Shown here in pieces: positions 23,596 through 28,846 of a stretch of DNA of 28,846 bases (its first letter is position 1; the number at the start of each line of letters is the position of its first letter). Source of the DNA: JBDSZL01 sp039925145 (lineage in GTDB: Bacteria > Acidobacteriota > Vicinamibacteria > Vicinamibacterales > SCN-69-37); assembly GCA_039925145.1 (NCBI GenBank), contig JBDSZL010000012.1:1-28846 (forward strand), in the 5' to 3' direction. Position numbers and translations under genes: made by a program. Below the pieces are notes generated by a model. The model was given only the letters and a program-made list of their open reading frames with translations. It had not been told where the DNA came from and did no database searches.

Positions 23596-24060
23596 ATGTG
23601 GAAAGAGTTTCGAGACTTCATTGCCCGCGGCAATGTCATGGATCTTGCGGTCGGCGTGATCATCGGTGCGGCCTTCGGCAAGATCGTGACGACGCTGGTC
23701 GAAGGCATCCTGATGCCGCCGATTGGACTGCTGCTGGGCAACGTCGATTTCTCAAGCCTGTTCGCGGTGCTGGACACGTCGAAGGGCGTCCCGGCCTCGC
23801 TTGCCGACGCAAAAGCCAAGGGAATTCCGGTCATTGCCTATGGCCAGTTCCTCAATGACATCATTGGGTTTCTCATCGTGGCCCTGGCGGTCTTCCTGAT
23901 TGTCAAGCAAGTGAATCGCATCAAGAGCGCGGTAGACAAGCCGAGCGCCGCCGAGTCTGTGACCAAGGAATGTCAGTTCTGCGCGTCGACAATCTCGATC
24001 AAGGCATCGCGTTGCCCGAACTGCACGTCAGACCTCGGACTGGCGGGCGTTCGTCGCTAG
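23596..24060 (+). CDS. mscL: Large-conductance mechanosensitive channel MscL with C-terminal zinc ribbon
   Basis: 154 residues from the ATG at 23596, preceded by AGGAGG. The start MWKEFRDFIARGNVMDLAVGVIIGAAFGKIV is the MscL N-terminal helix and first membrane helix, followed by LMPPIGLLLG, a periplasmic loop, and TM2 (YGQFLNDIIGFLIVALAVFLIVKQVNR). MscL opens under membrane tension to release solutes on osmotic downshock. Unlike the Escherichia coli protein, which ends in a cytoplasmic helix bundle, this one ends in a CxxC-x10-CxxC zinc ribbon (C126, C129, C140, C143 in CQFCASTISIKASRCPNC). The gene ends at the edge of the defence island. Confidence 0.96.
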   Translation: MWKEFRDFIARGNVMDLAVGVIIGAAFGKIVTTLVEGILMPPIGLLLGNVDFSSLFAVLDTSKGVPASLADAKAKGIPVIAYGQFLNDIIGFLIVALAVFLIVKQVNRIKSAVDKPSAAESVTKECQFCASTISIKASRCPNCTSDLGLAGVRR

Positions 24061-24332
24061 GACGCGCCAACGGATTGGTCGACGTAGAATCGATATGCGT
24101 CGGCATGCGTCGCGCCGCTTCTGCTGATGGCGGAGCGATCAAGAGGGGCCATCAGCCGGTAGTTGCGCTCGAACTCCCATCGGTGCGCTCTCTCGCGACA
24201 CATTGCGAATTGAACGGAGTCTCTTCTCGCTGCATCAGCGGCCACCTGTCGCGCCGGATGCTCAGGTCTCGGGAATTCTGGCAATGCCATGTGCCCACTG
24301 TCGATGTGGTCGAGGATGGTCGAGATCTTCAT
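24057..24332 (-). pseudogene. DUF262 N-terminal stub fused to unrelated sequence
   Basis: A 91-codon minus-strand frame. The first 20 residues (MKISTILDHIDSGHMALPEF) match the start of DUF262/GmrSD-type proteins, which continue 'QRGYVW.r.qv'. Here the match stops at about 24273, and the next segment is the antisense of the 29-bp direct repeat at 24262-24234. The rest (ending HRWEFERNYRLMAPLDRSA and so on to a TAG that overlaps the mscL stop) is not recognised; it could be the tail of another lost gene. So the DUF262 gene has been cut away almost entirely by the rearrangement that created the repeat. Confidence 0.6.
24234..24262. repeat. 29-bp perfect direct repeat, left copy
   Basis: Identical to 28592-28620 over 29 bp; the flanking bases differ on both sides. 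On the plus strand the repeat codes for ISGHLSRRM(L), part of the C-terminal catalytic region of a tyrosine recombinase. The left copy has no other integrase sequence around it. The two copies bracket the 4.3-kb group of restriction and toxin-antitoxin-like genes. Confidence 0.95.
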
Positions 24333-24394
24333 GCGTTTTCAGTCCCTTCGCTGGGCAGTTCCTGCATCGTCCTCGCTTGGCCGCACTCGACGGT

Positions 24395-24961
24395 TTACTG
24401 ATTCCCCTTCCAGTGCTCTTCGACCTTCCAGAGGGGGGCACCTTTCAAGGATTGGCGGATCAGCACGATCACTTGCTCGTAGTCGTCTGACCCGAACTTC
24501 GACCACCGCGTCCTTGCTGCCTGCTTCCATTCCTTTCTGTAGCCGCCGACACTCGCCTCGGCGAGACCGTTCAGCAAGACGCTGTCGATCGGTGGATGCA
24601 GGCTCTGCACTCGCGCGTGGGCATGGTGTCCTCCGCAGACGAAGCGGCTCTTGAGGTAGATGTTGACAAGTTTTGCGGCCACCCCGTGCGTGAACGGCAA
24701 CCCGGATGACGTGGCGGCGCGCATGATATCGGCTCGCCACTGCCGGTGTGCGTCATCGACGGCGTGAGATTCCGGCTCCGGCAACTGCTCGGGTCGACAA
24801 AAGCTCGAGGTGAAACCGCACGTCTCGAGAACGGTCCGTCCCTGCTCTACGCCGAACCGGCCATTCATGACCGATGCGGCTCTGCACGCGGCCCACGCCG
24901 CAAAACGATGCTTGTGGAGCTCGATGCCGTACGGGAGAGAGGCGTCATCGTGCATGGTCAT
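24395..24961 (-). CDS. Conserved hypothetical protein of restriction/DUF262 loci
   Basis: 188 residues starting MTMHDDASLPYGIELHKHRF. I recall this as a family of unnamed proteins that begin 'GI.LH.HRfa.WAa.rAA' and contain 'aAKLv.iYLKs...' with 'HPPIDs.LL' and a closing 'LW.vE..W'; all these appear here (GIELHKHRFAAWAACRAASV, GVAAKLVNIYLKSRFV, HPPIDSVLLNGL, PLWKVEEHW). No catalytic residues are known. The ATG at 24961 overlaps the TGA of an HsdS-tail remnant (ATGA), which supports this start. The DUF262 stub follows 62 bp downstream. Possibly part of a defence module, inferred only from neighbours. Confidence 0.72.
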   Translation of the reverse strand: MTMHDDASLPYGIELHKHRFAAWAACRAASVMNGRFGVEQGRTVLETCGFTSSFCRPEQLPEPESHAVDDAHRQWRADIMRAATSSGLPFTHGVAAKLVNIYLKSRFVCGGHHAHARVQSLHPPIDSVLLNGLAEASVGGYRKEWKQAARTRWSKFGSDDYEQVIVLIRQSLKGAPLWKVEEHWKGNQ

Positions 24962-25023
24962 ATCGATCTGGTTCTCACGGTCATCAGTTCCTAAATCACG
25001 CCTTGTTTGAGCCGGCCCGCTTT
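24958..25023 (-). pseudogene. Second HsdS C-terminal tail remnant with in-frame stop
   Basis: On the minus strand these 22 codons read KAGRLKQGVI-stop-ELMTVRTRSI-stop. They align with the intact HsdS tail at 25913-25824 (KARRIKQGMM-Q-ELLTGRIRLV-stop), with the Gln codon changed to TAG. As in that other tail, the final stop overlaps the ATG of the next gene by ATGA. The frame upstream (about VVAWAQKSLEVAVT) looks like degraded coiled coil. This is the trace of a second, older type I specificity gene or of a duplicated junction. Confidence 0.65.
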
Positions 25024-25072
25024 GGTGACTGCTACTTCCAGCGACTTCTGAGCCCACGCGACCACGAGTGCT

Positions 25073-25246
25073 TCACGGTTGATGGGCGTCCGGCGTTGCT
25101 GGTGCATCTGGCCCAGTGCATACCACGCGCCCCTCGCGCCAGGTCACCGCGTACTGGCCCAGCCTGCGCTTGCGTTCCAGCGCTTCGGCCACCGCCCGCT
25201 TGAGAACCTCCAGAACCTTGGCTTCGTACTCGTGCCCCTGCGTCAT
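25073..25246 (-). CDS. 57-aa helical small protein, partner of the zeta-toxin-like gene
   Basis: Reads MTQGHEYEAKVLEVLKRAVA followed by EALERKRRLGQYAVTWREGRVV: an amphipathic helix and a short beta region ending in a Pro/Ala tail. The ATG at 25246 overlaps the stop of the zeta-toxin-like gene by 4 bp (ATGA), and GGAGG lies 5-6 nt upstream, so it is translated and coupled. Similar small ORFs with 'ALerKrrLGqYav.w.dGr.v' are often found next to zeta-like kinases. That they form the antitoxin is an inference from size and coupling. Confidence 0.75.
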   Translation of the reverse strand: MTQGHEYEAKVLEVLKRAVAEALERKRRLGQYAVTWREGRVVCTGPDAPATPDAHQP

Positions 25247-25827
25247 GACCGCCTCCAACTCTGTAGCATCTGCATCATTCCAGGCTGTATCACCTCGCGG
25301 TGTTCGCCCTGCTGCGTAAACACGATTTCCGGAGTGTCACCGCTATTGAGCGAACAGACGGTCCGATCCACAAGCGACGCATAAACGTCGATCAGGTTTT
25401 CCCAGCTTCGAAGGAATCGTCGTTCGATATCTGGAACCGGGATATCGTGGCCGCCGTGGCTCACCCGCTCGGCGACGCGCAGCTTCGCCATCTCCGGATT
25501 CGGCAGGGCCAGATAGATCAACTCCAACCGCCAGCCCGACGCCATCAACCGACGGATCAGGCGCAAATAACCCCGCCCCGCCAACGTCGTCTCGAAGCCG
25601 AAATCATGACGCGCCTGAATGTGGCGTTGGATCTCGGTCAGGAACAGCCGGCCTGCCGACATCCGCTCCCGTTCCGGAGCCAGCGGCGACATGCCCGCCG
25701 CGATCAGGTCGGCGTTCACGAAATACTGGCAACCTGCCTCGGGAAGATACTTGAGCGCGAACGTCGTCTTCCCGGCGCCGTTGGGGCCGGCGATGATCCA
25801 GCAGGTAGGCCGCTCGCGCCCGTTCAT
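25243..25827 (-). CDS. Zeta-toxin family P-loop kinase
   Basis: 194 residues with the zeta-toxin/AAA_33 pattern: TCWIIAGPNGAGKTTFALKYLP (Walker A, residues 14-22), FVNADLIAAGMSPL (the Asp of the substrate pocket), RHDFGFETTLAGRGYLRLIR (the Glu-Thr-Thr that follows 'fa.ETTLs'), ALPNPEMAKLRVAERVSHGGHDIPVPDIERRF (Arg-rich lid). Classical zeta toxins phosphorylate UDP-N-acetylglucosamine and block wall synthesis; many chromosomal relatives are uncharacterised. All core residues seem intact. The ATG overlaps the TGA of the HsdS tail upstream (ATGA), and the stop overlaps the 57-aa gene, so the three are coupled. Placed inside a type I restriction operon, it may guard that operon. Confidence 0.88.
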   Translation of the reverse strand: MNGRERPTCWIIAGPNGAGKTTFALKYLPEAGCQYFVNADLIAAGMSPLAPERERMSAGRLFLTEIQRHIQARHDFGFETTLAGRGYLRLIRRLMASGWRLELIYLALPNPEMAKLRVAERVSHGGHDIPVPDIERRFLRSWENLIDVYASLVDRTVCSLNSGDTPEIVFTQQGEHREVIQPGMMQMLQSWRRS

Positions 25828-25913
25828 ACCAGGCGGATCCTGCCCGTCAGCAGTTCCTGCATCATGCCCTGCTTGATCCGGCGGGCTTTGACGAGCCTTG
25901 CTGCGAGGTTATC
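25824..25913 (-). pseudogene. HsdS C-terminal tail remnant
   Basis: Thirty codons read DNLAARLVKARRIKQGMMQE then LLTGRIRLV and stop. This is the standard end of a type I restriction specificity subunit, the second conserved repeat helix with 'R.IKQGMMQELLTGRIRL'. It lies directly after, and one frame off, the end of the HsdM-HsdS fusion (which stops at 25909). So the specificity gene has lost most of its second target-recognition domain and its frame. The TGA overlaps the ATG of the zeta-toxin-like gene. Confidence 0.8.
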
Positions 25914-27354
25914 CACTCTCGCCAACGAGTTCGAACGTGTTCATCCTGCTTATGAGGATCGTGGCTTTGCGAACTGAGACGTTGAGCCTCCAGAGGTCGC
26001 GGCCGGCAACTTTCCTGGATTCTCGAGGGTTGAACAACCATCCGTTAGCCGCTCCCGTCTTTAAGACGCACGGATAGCTTTCGAATTCGGGTACTTCGAC
26101 CTTTTCAGAGTTTACGCTCGCTCCTGCCTCGAGCCTCTCGATGGCTCGCCCGATTGGACCCACGTTCCAGTCAGTCGGCAGAACCCCCGCCGCCGTCTGC
26201 TTGTATTCACGGTTCCCTTCGAATCCTGGCAGGCGCTTCCTGCCGGAGAGCAATTCCTGCATGGTGCCCTGCGTGATCTGGCGCTTCTTGGCGATGAGTT
26301 GCTCTAGCGATTCCATGAGCCCTTCTGCATGGCTCAGCGCCTCGGCGATAGCTTCCTGTTCTCTTAGGTCCGGCAGGGCGAGGGGGAAATCACGTATGTC
26401 CTTGCCAGTGATGTTCGGGTCCTTGCGACTGCTGCTGGCAACGGATCTCCAGTAGGCGTAGTCGCCCTGCTTGGCGGGTGGTGTGCCGAACGGCTCGAAC
26501 CGATCATAGGGATCATGCAGCGGATCGATGCCGTTGCTCCAACGCTTGTCGGAGAACGGTGGATTGGCAACGACGAAGTCGAACGTCTTGAGGCTGTCGC
26601 CGTCCTTGAACTTCGGATCGGACAGCGTGTTTCCCTGCACGACGAGCGCAGTCGGGTTGTTGTGCAGGATCATGTTCATCCGCGCCAGGCCGCTGGTGGC
26701 CGCGTCTTTTTCCTGCCCGTACAGCGTGACGGGAGTGCCAGCTTCGTCGCCCAGCTTCAAGAGCAACGAGCCGGAGCCACAGGTCGGGTCGTAGACGGTC
26801 GTGGCGGCGCTGGTCTTTACGTCGTGGATGCCGATGATCTTCGCCATGATGCGGCTGACTTCGGCGGGCGTGTAGAACTGCCCCTTGCTCTTGCCACTCT
26901 CCGTGGCGAAGTGCCGCATCAGGTATTCATAGGCGTCGCCCTGGATGTCGTCGCCTTCCGCGCGGTTCTTCGAGAAGTCGAGCGCCGGGTTCTCGAAGAT
27001 GGCAACGAGGTTGGTGAGCCGGTCCACCATCTCCTTGCCGGTGCCGAGCTTCGCGGCGTCGTTGAAGTCGGGGAAATCGGACAGCTTGTTGGCGCTGGCC
27101 AGCGGGGCAATGATCTTCTTGTTGATCTGGTCGCCGATGTCGGGCTTGCCCTTGAGGGCGACCATGTCCTTGAAGCTGGCGCCCTTCGGGATCGTGATTG
27201 CGGCGTAGGGCTGGCCCGCGTATTTGTCGCTGACGTACTTGATGAACAGAAGGACAAGGACGTAGTCCTTGTACTGACTGGCGTCCATGCCGCCGCGTAG
27301 TTCGTCGCAGCTGGACCAGAGCGAAGAATAGAGATCGGATTTCTTGAGGGCCAT
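25909..27354 (-). CDS. In-frame fusion of HsdM N-terminus to HsdS central part (type I restriction-modification remnant)
   Basis: 481 residues. Residues 1-300 are a type I DNA methyltransferase: the HsdM N-terminal helical domain (KKSDLYSSLWSSCDELRGGM, YVLVLLFIKYVSDKY), the GQFYTPAEVSRIM block, AdoMet motif DPTCGSG (189-195) and catalytic NPPF (264-267). At about residue 301 (near base 26450) it switches, without a stop, to an HsdS subunit: the end of a first target-recognition domain (RKDPNITGKDIRDFPLALP), the central conserved helix (LREQEAIAEALSHAEGLMES, KKRQITQGTMQELLSGRKRLPGF) and the start of a second recognition domain (LPTDWNVGPIGRAIERL...). It stops at 25909 inside that domain. The HsdM C-terminus and most of HsdS are missing, and no hsdR is in the window, so restriction is unlikely. 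Start ATG at 27354 fits HsdM. Confidence 0.85.
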   Translation of the reverse strand: MALKKSDLYSSLWSSCDELRGGMDASQYKDYVLVLLFIKYVSDKYAGQPYAAITIPKGASFKDMVALKGKPDIGDQINKKIIAPLASANKLSDFPDFNDAAKLGTGKEMVDRLTNLVAIFENPALDFSKNRAEGDDIQGDAYEYLMRHFATESGKSKGQFYTPAEVSRIMAKIIGIHDVKTSAATTVYDPTCGSGSLLLKLGDEAGTPVTLYGQEKDAATSGLARMNMILHNNPTALVVQGNTLSDPKFKDGDSLKTFDFVVANPPFSDKRWSNGIDPLHDPYDRFEPFGTPPAKQGDYAYWRSVASSSRKDPNITGKDIRDFPLALPDLREQEAIAEALSHAEGLMESLEQLIAKKRQITQGTMQELLSGRKRLPGFEGNREYKQTAAGVLPTDWNVGPIGRAIERLEAGASVNSEKVEVPEFESYPCVLKTGAANGWLFNPRESRKVAGRDLWRLNVSVRKATILISRMNTFELVGESG

Positions 27355-27367
27355 GTCTACTTGGGGC

Positions 27368-27808
27368 TCACTTCGACTTTCCCTGAATCGCCGGCAGACG
27401 TTTTACCTTCTCGGCAACCTTGCGACACGCGCCGATCAGATCCAAGACCAGCCTCTCATCAACATCGAGGGCGCCTTCGTACTCGTTCCGATTCCGCATG
27501 TCGTGGCACTTCGACAGGACTCGCCAGACTTCCGGCCCCAGGCCAAGAGTGTCCGGCAGCACCTGAAAGACGATGTACCGTTTCGACGCCCGGAATCCGT
27601 GGTGCCGGAGCGCCGCCAGACACAGTGAGTGAGCGGCGCTGTAGGCGAGATCGAACCTGCTATCCAGCGAGTTCGCTTCATTCTCCGCATCTTTGAGCCG
27701 TGCCAGGGCCGAACGGACGAGACCTGCAAACTCTTTCGCATCGGGAGGTTCCTTTGCGAGGACACTTCCCGGACCCGCGAGGCGCTCAAGCGGCGACGGG
27801 GAGGTCAT
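27368..27808 (-). CDS. HEPN-domain protein of an MNT-HEPN toxin-antitoxin pair
   Basis: A 146-residue all-helical protein. RFDLAYSAAHSLCLAALRHHGFRASKRYIVFQ (51-82) and VLSKCHDMRNRNEYEG (98-112) fit the HEPN fold, with the 'RN..EYe' motif in place of the usual R-x4-6-H of active HEPN RNases. Whether it still cleaves RNA is therefore uncertain. It overlaps the 3' end of the nucleotidyltransferase gene by 23 bp and precedes the hsdM-hsdS fusion by 13 bp. In known MNT-HEPN systems the HEPN protein is the toxin and the MNT protein AMPylates or otherwise silences it. Family call from motif and context. Confidence 0.8.
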   Translation of the reverse strand: MTSPSPLERLAGPGSVLAKEPPDAKEFAGLVRSALARLKDAENEANSLDSRFDLAYSAAHSLCLAALRHHGFRASKRYIVFQVLPDTLGLGPEVWRVLSKCHDMRNRNEYEGALDVDERLVLDLIGACRKVAEKVKRLPAIQGKSK

Positions 27809-28424
27809 GTTCCGATCCGATCACCCAGAGCTTCGGCTGCTCGAGCACCCGCGTCACGAACGCGTTTTCTGTACGGGCGCGCTTTGAAAACTCAGCGGCC
27901 GTATACACCGTCGGGTTGACTTTCCGACCCACGGTGCGCGTGACCCGCTCAAGCGCGCCGAAGACGTCGCCGTACGTGAGGCTGTCGCTAATGATCATCA
28001 GGTCGATGTCGCTTGCCGATTGGTCGGTCGCCTTGGCCACGGAACCATACACGAAGGCCGCGCGAATGGCCTTCGACAACGGCTCCAGGGCATCGCGCAG
28101 CGGCTCCGCAAGACCGACCGTTTTCAACACAATACTCCGCAGCTCGGAATACAGCGGTGACCCAGCGTTGGCCTGGTAGTGCTTCTGATGGCCAATCCGA
28201 TGCGCCGAGATCAGCCCGCTTCCCTCCAGCTTCGCAAGCTCGCGCTGCGCCGCCCCAGAGCCTGTACCTGCGTCCCGAATCAGCTCCGAGGCATAGAAGC
28301 TTCGCTCGGGCTGGCCGAAAAGGACACCGAGGACTCGCTGCTGGGTCTTGGTCAACAGAGCGTCCGCTAGGCTTTTTCCGCGCGATTTGCGTGAGCCTGT
28401 CACACTCAATATGGGCATAATCAT
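27786..28424 (-). CDS. Winged-helix + minimal nucleotidyltransferase (MNT) protein, antitoxin candidate
   Basis: 212 residues with two domains. An N-terminal winged helix (about 22-88: LLTKTQQRVLGVLFGQPERSFYASELIR, then a recognition-helix region SGAAQRELAKLEGSGLI and wing RIGHQKHYQAN) resembles ArsR/MarR-like regulators. The MNT domain (about 115-212) has the GS-x10-DxD signature: FVYGSVAKATDQSASDIDLM with G127-S128, D139 and D141. MNT proteins paired with HEPN proteins act as antitoxins by transferring AMP to the toxin. The fused winged helix suggests it also controls its own operon, and three GGGCAT half-sites lie over its start (28413-28440). The HEPN gene follows with overlap. Start: ATG at 28424; ATG at 28418 is possible. 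Confidence 0.87.
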   Translation of the reverse strand: MIMPILSVTGSRKSRGKSLADALLTKTQQRVLGVLFGQPERSFYASELIRDAGTGSGAAQRELAKLEGSGLISAHRIGHQKHYQANAGSPLYSELRSIVLKTVGLAEPLRDALEPLSKAIRAAFVYGSVAKATDQSASDIDLMIISDSLTYGDVFGALERVTRTVGRKVNPTVYTAAEFSKRARTENAFVTRVLEQPKLWVIGSEHDLPVAA

Positions 28425-28440
28425 GCCCTAATTGGGCATG
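28413..28440. promoter_or_regulatory. Operator-like triple GGGCAT repeat at the start of the MNT-HEPN operon
   Basis: Three copies of GGGCAT/ATGCCC in alternating orientation, at 28413-28418, 28423-28428 and 28434-28439, have starts 10 and 11 bp apart, about one DNA turn each. The right pair forms a 7-bp inverted repeat (CATGCCC, TAATT, GGGCATG). They overlap the start codons of the MNT gene. A possible promoter on the minus strand lies just upstream (CTGACG, 17 bp, GATAGT), which would place the sites at the transcription start. The winged-helix domain of the MNT protein is the obvious candidate ligand. Confidence 0.6.
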
Positions 28441-28484
28441 ACTATCAAGGATCAAAACATCCCCGTCAGAGTAGCGCTCATCGG

Positions 28485-28806
28485 ATGAGAGCTGCGGCTC
28501 CGAATGCTCGGTTCCACTCTTCTTGGGTGTACGTCGCGGACGTCATCACGGAGCTGGCCGAACTCGCATCGCCGACCACGTGTTGGAGTCGATCAGCGGC
28601 CACCTGTCGCGCCGGATGCTGGAGCACTACTCGCACGTCCGGATCGATGCGAAGCGCGACGCGCTCGACGCGGCGAAGCGGGCAATCGCAATGCGGGTAC
28701 CGGCAACGGGGAAGCGGCAAACGCAGCCGAAATCGAGACCGTCGTCGAGGTCGGCGACGACCTCACGTCACAGTTTGGTTTTGCGCGGATCCCCGCCTGC
28801 CGCTAA
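28485..28806 (+). pseudogene. Tyrosine recombinase (phage-type integrase) C-terminal fragment, frameshifted
   Basis: Pieces of an integrase end are readable in three frames. One gives RFHSS...DVITELAEL (normally 'RFHDLRH..iTeLAEaG'); the next, from about 28571, gives ADHVLESISGHLSRRMLEHY then SHVRIDAKRDALDAAKR, containing the catalytic His-x2-Arg-like region and nucleophile Tyr (MLEHYSH). The third gives a likely tail EAANAAEIETVVEVGDDLTS ending at a TAA at 28804-28806. The box II Arg region is altered, and two frame changes break the gene, so it is a pseudogene. The upstream catalytic part is missing. Part of it (28592-28620) is duplicated at 24234-24262. Confidence 0.75.
28592..28620. repeat. 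29-bp perfect direct repeat, right copy (inside integrase remnant)
   Basis: This is the copy in its natural context: it codes for ISGHLSRRML within the integrase remnant, just before the nucleophile Tyr. The left copy at 24234-24262 is an isolated duplicate. Confidence 0.95.
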
Positions 28807-28846
28807 ACTGTTGATTCCGCTTGAACGGAGAAGCGCCTGCGGCCGC

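Noticed and set aside
25909..27354. BREX/type ISP single-chain restriction-modification protein
   Set aside because: The chain has no helicase or nuclease domain and the second half is plainly a truncated HsdS, so a deletion fusion explains it better.

Overview
This looks like a chromosomal segment from a GC-rich Gram-negative bacterium. An outer-membrane TonB-dependent receptor with an N-terminal carboxypeptidase-regulatory-like domain, several lipoproteins, many hybrid two-component kinases and a DUF4203/UPF0104/KirBac gene content suggest an Acidobacteriota lineage of the Vicinamibacteria type. That placement is an inference from gene style; no rRNA is present to confirm it.

Layout. (1) 1-332: the 3' end of a serine recombinase runs antisense into tRNA-Asn(GTT), which looks like the edge of an integrated element lying to the left. 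(2) 481-5392, minus strand: a three-gene phosphorelay operon (hybrid PAS kinase, single-domain receiver, hybrid kinase with a receiver at each end). (3) 5752-7879: an OsmC-type peroxide/organic hydroperoxide protein, a DUF4203 membrane protein and a divergent UPF0104-type membrane protein. (4) 7854-8819: three arrays of 7-nt G-rich repeats around a four-helix-bundle (23S-IVP/bAvd-like) gene. (5) 8820-12464: a lipoprotein, then the conserved ffs (SRP RNA)-dnaX-ebfC-recR cluster on the minus strand. (6) 12727-15639: a related lipoprotein and a TonB-dependent receptor. (7) 15688-19273: an enolase-superfamily remnant, a sugar phosphate isomerase-like TIM barrel, a KirBac K+ channel, a VOC-family protein and a cupin, with a duplicated ~60-bp segment. 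(8) 19590-24060: a small Cys-motif ORF, a 1207-aa multi-PAS hybrid kinase, a LysM remnant and mscL with a C-terminal zinc ribbon. (9) 24061-28806: an eroded defence island on the minus strand. It holds a wHTH-MNT/HEPN toxin-antitoxin pair, an in-frame HsdM-HsdS fusion, two separate HsdS tails, a zeta-toxin-like kinase with a 57-aa partner, a conserved hypothetical gene and a DUF262 stub. A perfect 29-bp direct repeat taken from an integrase gene lies at both sides, and a frameshifted tyrosine recombinase ends the window.

The two most unusual things are the heptad arrays and the island. Each array starts at the 3' end of a gene and has its G-rich strand as the sense strand; one contains a textbook G-quadruplex motif, and two of them bracket the four-helix-bundle gene. 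The island shows type I restriction genes cut, fused and re-joined with toxin-antitoxin-like genes through 4-bp ATGA overlaps. The rest (recR, ebfC, dnaX, ffs, osmC, mscL, the kinases) is ordinary core or signalling content. All assignments rest on reading the sequence and recalling family motifs; no search was run.
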